This document shows, piece by piece, positions 1 to 4,458 of a stretch of 9,562 nt of DNA. Made by a program: the position numbers and the translations under genes. Numbering within the stretch: the first letter of the stretch is position 1; the number at the start of each line of letters is the position of its first letter. A model generated the notes under the pieces. That model was not told the origin of the DNA, ran no database searches, and saw nothing but the letters and a program-made list of their open reading frames with translations. Source of the DNA: Microcaldota archaeon (GTDB lineage Archaea > Micrarchaeota > Micrarchaeia > Anstonellales > Bilamarchaeaceae); the NCBI GenBank assembly GCA_020726005.1, contig DYTL01000029.1, positions 1 through 9,562 on the forward strand. Reading direction: 5' to 3'.

Positions 1-165
1 GTGGATGATCTAGGACAGGGTATTACTTCTTTTTCAACTATAACCACTCAAAGATTTGATGTTGTTGACAAGAAATATGGGCTAATTTCTGAAAGATTGG
101 AAGAAACTAATGGTTATCTCAAAGAACTTGTAGAAGTTATAAGAACATTCAAACCAAAAATATGA
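1..165 (+). CDS. 3' end of an unrecognised, probably coiled-coil protein (partial)
   Basis: An open frame runs from the first base of the window to a TGA at 163-165 (54 codons). It begins with GTG at base 1, but nothing shows that this is the true start; the gene probably continues upstream. The second half (from about codon 18, RFDVVDKKYG, to LKELVEVIRTF) has hydrophobic residues at spacing typical of an amphipathic helix or coiled coil, ending in a short basic tail. No catalytic motif or membrane segment is visible, and I do not recognise the family. The next gene starts 141 bp downstream with its own promoter, so the two are probably not one operon. Confidence 0.45.
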   Translation: MDDLGQGITSFSTITTQRFDVVDKKYGLISERLEETNGYLKELVEVIRTFKPKI

Positions 166-272
166 AAATAACTAATTTCAGCAACAAACCGTTTTATGTT
201 GATATTTCCAAACATTCCTACCACAAATCGAATTTATTGCGTAGCAAACCACGAAATTTTGTAAAGCAATGG

Positions 273-284
273 ATATATTTAAAA
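273..284 (+). promoter_or_regulatory. TATA box for the thiol-redox membrane protein
   Basis: The AT-rich element ATATATTTAAAA is centred about 29 nt before the ATG at 307. No Shine-Dalgarno-like sequence lies in between. This spacing fits an archaeal TATA box driving a leaderless or almost leaderless transcript. The preceding 166-272 holds no convincing gene. Confidence 0.5.
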
Positions 285-306
285 AATTCGCAAAGTAAAA
301 TAAATT

Positions 307-1521
307 ATGGAATTTATAGATATACAAGGAATTCTTAAGGATCCATTTAATCGTTATTTAGTTGCTGCCTTAATTTTATTAGGTATATTTCTTCTGATAC
401 AATCACTAACCCAACCTGCTCTGCAAAGCGAACTTATAGTTGACAATCAAACAAATAATATAAGCCTCATTATAGATTTTTTTTATCTTCCAACATGTCC
501 GCACTGCGCTGAACAAAAATTATTTAACAAAAAATTAATTACAGAATTTCCCGAGATTAAATTTATTTATCATGATGTAACAAATCCGGATGAGCTTGCT
601 CTACTTAACAAAATGGTTGGTTTGAACGCGAATTATTTTGTACCAGCGACTTTTTTCAAGAATAAATCATTTGTAGGTTTTGAATCTGAAGAAACAACAG
701 GCCAAAAAATAAGGGGGGCGGTATTGGATTGTTTAGAAGAATGCAAAAAGCCATCTAATGTAACAAACAATACAGAAAATATGGAATTTAAATTACCATT
801 TATAGGAAAAATTAATCCAATGGAGTATTCACTGCCTGTTCTTGCAATTGTACTTGGTTTAGTTGATGGTTTTAATCCGTGCGCTATGTGGGTATTGGTC
901 TATCTCATTACCCTTGTAATGAATCTTAATGATAAAAAGAAGAGGTGGTTTATAGTTGGGTCGTTTGTCTTAGCTTCTGGTGTACTTTATTTCCTTTTCA
1001 TGACTGCCTGGCTTAATGCATTTCTTATTATTGGATATATACGAATAATAACGATAATAATTGGACTAGTAGCACTTGGAGTGGGCATACTCTCCATAAA
1101 AGAATACATAATTACAAAAGGAAATCTTATTTGCAAAGTTGGCAATGTGAATGATAAGAAGCGTACAATATCGCAAGTAGAATCAATAGTTTCTTCTCAG
1201 ATGACTATTACTACTATATGCGCAATAATAATTTTAGCGTTCGTGATAAATTCTACCGAGTTTATATGCTCTGCAGCTATTCCGGCTGTTTTTACACAAG
1301 TTCTTGCACTCTCTAAACTTTCGTTTTTGGAATATTACGGTTATATCGCGCTTTATGATTTATTTTTTATGCTTGATGATTTAATTATATTTGGACTAGT
1401 TGTATTCGCAATTTCTAGCAGCGTTGGAGAAAAATATGCTAAGCACTGTAAAATTATAGGCGGAATAATATTGTTTATATTAGGTATTTTACTATTGTTT
1501 GCACCTCATACACTTCATTAA
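307..1521 (+). CDS. Membrane thiol-redox fusion: glutaredoxin/thioredoxin-like domain plus CcdA/DsbD-like six-helix domain
   Basis: This 404-residue protein probably moves reducing equivalents (or disulfides) across the cytoplasmic membrane. Residues about 17-33 form an N-terminal membrane anchor. Residues about 52-150 look like a thioredoxin/glutaredoxin fold, with a strand ending in FFYLPTCPHC (redox pair C64/C67) and a later VPAT with P113 in the cis-proline position. A second close pair, C142 and C146, ends this domain. From about 175 come six hydrophobic helices. Helix 1 carries GFNPC with C192 and helix 4 carries C321 (EFICSAAIP), matching the paired cysteines in helices 1 and 4 of CcdA/DsbD. 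The basic loop at 210-213 (KKKR) after helix 1 puts that loop inside and the CPHC domain outside. The ATG follows a TATA box at leaderless distance. Fold and family are well supported; whether it reduces or oxidises, and its partners, are inference. Confidence 0.85.
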   Translation: MEFIDIQGILKDPFNRYLVAALILLGIFLLIQSLTQPALQSELIVDNQTNNISLIIDFFYLPTCPHCAEQKLFNKKLITEFPEIKFIYHDVTNPDELALLNKMVGLNANYFVPATFFKNKSFVGFESEETTGQKIRGAVLDCLEECKKPSNVTNNTENMEFKLPFIGKINPMEYSLPVLAIVLGLVDGFNPCAMWVLVYLITLVMNLNDKKKRWFIVGSFVLASGVLYFLFMTAWLNAFLIIGYIRIITIIIGLVALGVGILSIKEYIITKGNLICKVGNVNDKKRTISQVESIVSSQMTITTICAIIILAFVINSTEFICSAAIPAVFTQVLALSKLSFLEYYGYIALYDLFFMLDDLIIFGLVVFAISSSVGEKYAKHCKIIGGIILFILGILLLFAPHTLH

Positions 1522-1536
1522 CAAAAAACAAGCAAC

Positions 1537-1550
1537 CTTTTTATTTTATT
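1537..1550 (+). promoter_or_regulatory. TATA/T-rich element before tmk
   Basis: The pyrimidine-rich TTTTTATTTTATT block is centred about 23 nt before the ATG at 1567, consistent with a leaderless tmk transcript. The same T-rich run lies 16 nt after the stop of the upstream gene and could also end its transcript, since archaeal termination often occurs at T tracts. Confidence 0.4.
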
Positions 1551-1566
1551 CTTGTATTTGTTCTGC

Positions 1567-2160
1567 ATGAGTAATAAACGAATGTTGATAGTTTTTGAAG
1601 GATTAGATGGATGTGGAAAAGAAACCCAAATCGCGCTTCTTAAACAAAAGTTCGATTTTCAAGTTTTTAAATATCCCACACGTAATTTCGGAATTCTGAA
1701 TGATTTTCTTGAAAGAAAAGTGCATCTTTCCTCAAAATCGCTTTTTTTTCTTTTCCTTGCAGACATTGCTAACGAACAGGAAAAACTAAAACAATCCGAA
1801 TTCACAATTCTTGATAGATATGTATTTTCAACAATAGCTTACGAAGTAAACGGAATAGACTATGAGAACGGAAAAAGAATAGTTGAAGCAGGCAAATTTA
1901 TTAGACCGGACATAGTAATATATTTAGATATAAACGCGGACATTTCACAGGAAAGAAAAAGCAAACAAAAGCAACTTGATAGATATGAAAAAAACAAAAA
2001 CTATCTTTCGTATGTGCGCACAAACTATTTAAAGTTGTATAAAGATAAATTTCTTACTGATAACTGGTGTTTAGTGGATGCCAGCAAAAACATAGAAGAA
2101 GTGCATACACAAATTCTGAATTGTCTAAGAAAAGTAGGCATAAGTATTTTGCTCCCATAG
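1567..2160 (+). CDS. tmk: Thymidylate kinase (dTMP kinase)
   Basis: Phosphorylates dTMP to dTDP with ATP, a step of dTTP synthesis in the cytosol. The product has 197 residues, the usual size. Visible motifs are the P-loop EGLDGCGKETQ (11-21), a YPTR segment (36-39) in the dTMP-binding region, DRY at 83-85 followed by STIAYE (88-93), the strand PDIVIYLDI (114-122), and a basic LID segment from R130 to R139-Y140-E141. Two departures stand out: glutamate 19 occupies the usual Ser/Thr position after the P-loop lysine, and E93 replaces the common Gln of the AYQ motif. I chose ATG 1567; an in-frame TTG at 1552 would fall only about 8 nt from the TATA-like element, and ATG 1582 is a less likely later start. 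The last three codons and stop overlap the tRNA-Glu gene by 10 nt on the same strand. Confidence 0.9.
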   Translation: MSNKRMLIVFEGLDGCGKETQIALLKQKFDFQVFKYPTRNFGILNDFLERKVHLSSKSLFFLFLADIANEQEKLKQSEFTILDRYVFSTIAYEVNGIDYENGKRIVEAGKFIRPDIVIYLDINADISQERKSKQKQLDRYEKNKNYLSYVRTNYLKLYKDKFLTDNWCLVDASKNIEEVHTQILNCLRKVGISILLP

Positions 2161-2225
2161 TCTAGCCCGGTCAAGGACGTTGGACTTTCAATCCAGTAAC
2201 CCGAGTTCAAATCTCGGTGGGAGCG
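2151..2225 (+). tRNA. trnE: tRNA-Glu (anticodon UUC)
   Basis: A full cloverleaf folds by eye. The acceptor stem pairs GCTCCCA (2151-2157) with TGGGAGC (2218-2224), with discriminator G2225. The D stem is 2160-2163 with 2175-2178 (last pair U-G), with conserved GG at 2169-2170. The anticodon stem is 2180-2184 with 2192-2196 (outermost pair U-G), and the loop CTTTCAA (2185-2191) gives anticodon TTC, reading GAA/GAG. The T stem is CCGAG (2201-2205) with CTCGG (2213-2217) around TTCAAAT. There is no intron, a short variable loop, and no encoded CCA, so the 3' end must be added by the CCA enzyme encoded further along. A T run (2226-2229) follows immediately. The first 10 nt lie inside the end of tmk, so U8, A9 and G10 of the tRNA are also the tmk stop codon. 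Confidence 0.95.
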
Positions 2226-2236
2226 TTTTATAATAT
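2226..2236 (+). promoter_or_regulatory. T run plus TATA-like element between tRNA-Glu and the C/D sRNA
   Basis: TTTTATAATAT begins right after the tRNA discriminator base. The opening T run may terminate the tRNA transcript, and the TATAAT core lies about 22-25 nt before the presumed 5' end of the sRNA, so it may also be the sRNA promoter. Readthrough into a tRNA-sRNA precursor is equally possible. Confidence 0.35.
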
Positions 2237-2249
2237 TTGCTACATAATC

Positions 2250-2313
2250 TAATTGTTGATGACATCGCTCCAGACTGAAATTAATGATGATCGGAGTAGC
2301 TACTGAATTAATT
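2250..2313 (+). ncRNA. C/D box sRNA (2'-O-methylation guide)
   Basis: All four boxes of an archaeal C/D guide RNA are present in order. Box C is TTGATGA (2256-2262, first base T instead of the usual purine), box D' is CTGA (2275-2278), box C' is a perfect ATGATGA (2284-2290) and box D is CTGA (2303-2306). The two guides between C-D' (2263-2274) and C'-D (2291-2302) are each exactly 12 nt, and the D'-C' spacer is 5 nt; this regular spacing is the hallmark of archaeal sRNAs bound by L7Ae, Nop5 and fibrillarin. Flanking AATT at 2251-2254 and 2310-2313 could form a weak closing helix. By the N+5 rule, the D guide would direct methylation of the base opposite A2298 and the D' guide that opposite C2270. 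A T run at 2336-2340 is a plausible terminator. Ends are approximate. Confidence 0.82.
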
Positions 2314-2335
2314 CGGAAAAGAAATTTAACATTAA

Positions 2336-2340
2336 TTTTT
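2336..2340 (+). terminator. T-tract terminator after the sRNA
   Basis: Five consecutive T residues lie about 23-27 nt after the sRNA and before the 3' end of the convergent gyrB. Archaeal RNA polymerase commonly stops at such runs without a hairpin. The assignment rests on position only. Confidence 0.3.
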
Positions 2341-2365
2341 AATCATTAAATTACACATAATGAAA

Positions 2366-4249
2366 TTAAATATCCAAATTCTTAACCTCACGTGCATATT
2401 GTTCAATAAATGCTCTTCTTGGTTCAACTGCATCGCCCATTAGAAGAGAAAATATTTCGTCTGCTTTCATTGCATCCTCTATTGTAATTTTTTTAAGTAT
2501 TCGTGTTTCAGGGTTCATAGTAGTTTCCCAAAGTTGATCCGCATTCATTTCGCCCAAACCCTTATATCTCTGAATTTCTACATCTTCGCTTAATTCTGTA
2601 ATAATTTTTGCAAGCTCATCGTCATTGTATGCATATTTTTCGATTTTACTTTTTTTAATTTTATAAAGAGGGGGCATTGCTGCATAAATATACCCATTCT
2701 CGAGCAATGGCTTAAAATGTCTGTAGAATAATGTTAATATAAGGGTTCTGATATGACTTCCGTCAACATCAGCATCGCTCATTATCACGACTTTATGATA
2801 TCTTAATTTATTAACATCAAAATCAGTTCCAAATCCTGTTCCAAGCGCAAGTACTACATTTCGTATTTCATTATTCATTAATATTTTATTCAAAGGCGCT
2901 TTCTCAACGTTCAATATTTTTCCTTTAAGAGGCAATATCGCTTGAGTTTGCTTATCTCGTCCTTGTTTGCTACTACCTCCGGCCGAATCTCCTTCAACTA
3001 TAAAAAGTTCGCATTTAGCAGGATCTTCTTCTATACAATCTACAAGTTTGCCTGGGAGTATAGTGGATTCAAATATACCTTTGCGTCTTATAAGCTCCTT
3101 TGCTTTTTGTGCGGCCTCGCGCGCTTCCATTGCGCTCATACATTTCACAAGTATTATTTTAGCGTTTTGTGGATTTTCCTCTAAATACTGTTTAAACGCG
3201 GATGAAAAAAAACTGTCTACATACCCTCTAATTTCGCTGTTTCCTAATTTTCCTTTTGTCTGTCCTTCAAATTGCGGTTCAGGAACTTTTATACTAAGCA
3301 CTGCAGTAAGCCCTTCGGTTGCATCATCTCCGCTTATTTTTACTCCATTTTTAAGAAGTTTGTTTTCTTCTCCATAATCATTAAGAGTGCGCGTAAGACC
3401 TGTTCTAAGTCCACTCACATGTGTTCCGCCATCTATTGTTTTTATATCATTTGCGAACGAATAAATCATTTCACTATAACTATCTGTATATTGAAACGCA
3501 ATCTCGGCTTCTATATTGCCTACTTGCCTCGCAAAATATATCACAGAATGAATTTTATTTCTTGTTTTATTTAGATGTTCAATAAATTGAATAAGACCTC
3601 CTTCAAAAATAAATGCACTTTCAAGATTATTGTGCTCGTTTTTTATGCTTATGCGTACGCCTTTGTTTAGGAATGCAAGTTCGCGCAGTCGTTCCATTAT
3701 CATTTCATAATCAAATTCAATTATTGGAAATATTTGTGTGTCTGGTTTGAATCTTATTATTGTTCCACGATAATTTGTATCTCCAATTACTTCAACCGGA
3801 GTGGTTGGAACTCCGCGCGCATATTTCTGCACGTAAATTTTTCCTTCACGGTGCACTTCTGCTTCCATCCATTCCGAAAGCGCATTAACAACTGAAATTC
3901 CTACGCCGTGCAAACCACCAGAAACTTTATATGCTTTTTTTTCAAATTTGCCCCCTGCATGTAAAATAGTAGTAACTACTTCCAAAGCACTTTTTCCCAT
4001 ACTATGTTTTTCTGTTGGTATTCCACGTCCGTCATCGCGGATAGTTACGCTTCCATCAGTTTTTAATATTACCTCTATATTTTTTGCAAAACTCGCGAGT
4101 ACTTCATCAATGCTATTATCAACTATTTCGTATAAAAGATGATGTAATCCTTTTTTGTCCGTATCGCCTATATACATCGCTGGTCTTCTGCGCACTGCCC
4201 CTAATCCTTCAAGAATCTGTATGCTTTCTGCATTATATTCATCCTGCAT
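2366..4249 (-). CDS. gyrB: DNA gyrase subunit B
   Basis: ATPase subunit of type IIA topoisomerase; with GyrA it introduces negative supercoils. The product has 627 residues, the normal length of the short bacterial-type form, and looks intact. In order: GHKL ATPase with N-box EIVDN (41-45), DDGRGIP (72-78) and GLHGVG (112-117); transducer with the QTK loop (330-332) that contacts the ATP gamma phosphate; TOPRIM with EGDSAGG (419-425) and DADVDG (492-497) for metal binding; then the conserved C-terminal region with QRYKGLGEMN (560-569) and EPRRAFIE. Its partner gyrA is not in this window. The ATG at 4249 gives an N-terminus (MQDEYNAESIQ) like other GyrB proteins; an in-frame GTG at 4258, three codons earlier, sits at leaderless distance from a TATA-like element and cannot be excluded. 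It is convergent with tmk-tRNA-sRNA. The family is bacterial in origin and widespread in archaea by transfer. Confidence 0.96.
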   Translation of the reverse strand: MQDEYNAESIQILEGLGAVRRRPAMYIGDTDKKGLHHLLYEIVDNSIDEVLASFAKNIEVILKTDGSVTIRDDGRGIPTEKHSMGKSALEVVTTILHAGGKFEKKAYKVSGGLHGVGISVVNALSEWMEAEVHREGKIYVQKYARGVPTTPVEVIGDTNYRGTIIRFKPDTQIFPIIEFDYEMIMERLRELAFLNKGVRISIKNEHNNLESAFIFEGGLIQFIEHLNKTRNKIHSVIYFARQVGNIEAEIAFQYTDSYSEMIYSFANDIKTIDGGTHVSGLRTGLTRTLNDYGEENKLLKNGVKISGDDATEGLTAVLSIKVPEPQFEGQTKGKLGNSEIRGYVDSFFSSAFKQYLEENPQNAKIILVKCMSAMEAREAAQKAKELIRRKGIFESTILPGKLVDCIEEDPAKCELFIVEGDSAGGSSKQGRDKQTQAILPLKGKILNVEKAPLNKILMNNEIRNVVLALGTGFGTDFDVNKLRYHKVVIMSDADVDGSHIRTLILTLFYRHFKPLLENGYIYAAMPPLYKIKKSKIEKYAYNDDELAKIITELSEDVEIQRYKGLGEMNADQLWETTMNPETRILKKITIEDAMKADEIFSLLMGDAVEPRRAFIEQYAREVKNLDI

Positions 4250-4277
4250 AAATATCACTATCTTCGCAAAAAAACTA

Positions 4278-4289
4278 AATTTATTTTAT
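4278..4289 (-). promoter_or_regulatory. TATA-like element of gyrB
   Basis: On the minus strand this reads ATAAAATAAATT, centred about 25 nt before GTG 4258 and 34 nt before ATG 4249. A further AT-rich candidate (ATATATTTTTAAG, about 4303-4315) lies farther upstream. A GTGAT at 4254-4258 could weakly pair with the 16S 3' end, 4 nt before the ATG, but this may be chance. Confidence 0.35.
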
Positions 4290-4458
4290 CTCATAAAGGC
4301 CCTTAAAAATATATGCACGTAAGAATTAATAAAGATGCTTACTAACTTAGCTTTAAAATAATTTACTTATGTGGAAGTGCATTAAAAAGTTCGGTAACGT
4401 CTTTTAGAGTAAGACCGATCATTTTACAAGTTTTGAATCACAGGATCTTTGTGTTTTG

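Noticed and set aside
162..338. 58-codon plus-strand ORF starting in an ATGA overlap with the first gene's stop.
   Set aside because: It overlaps the start of the well-supported 307 gene by 32 nt and runs through that gene's TATA box. Its composition is low-complexity and basic, with no recognisable motif.
1374..1380. TGATGA strings inside coding regions (here, near 7681 and near 8894) as further C boxes.
   Set aside because: No CTGA D-type box lies at guide spacing after them; they are explained as Asp-Asp or Asp-Glu codons.
1552..1566. TTG start five codons upstream for thymidylate kinase.
   Set aside because: It would lie only about 8 nt from the TATA-like element; ATG 1567 is at the right distance and gives a normal N-terminus.
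2025..2210. 61-codon minus-strand ORF across the tmk end and tRNA-Glu.
   Set aside because: It is antisense to a clear kinase gene and a perfect tRNA cloverleaf; no promoter or family signal.
2263..2274. D' guide pairing with the 3' acceptor end of the neighbouring tRNA-Glu (CGCTCC with GGAGCG).
   Set aside because: Only six contiguous pairs, in a GC-rich stem end; too short for a guide-target duplex and easily chance.
2942..3574. Several plus-strand ORFs opposite gyrB.
   Set aside because: They are antisense shadows of a highly conserved gene and read as low-complexity Ser/Phe/Cys-rich peptides.
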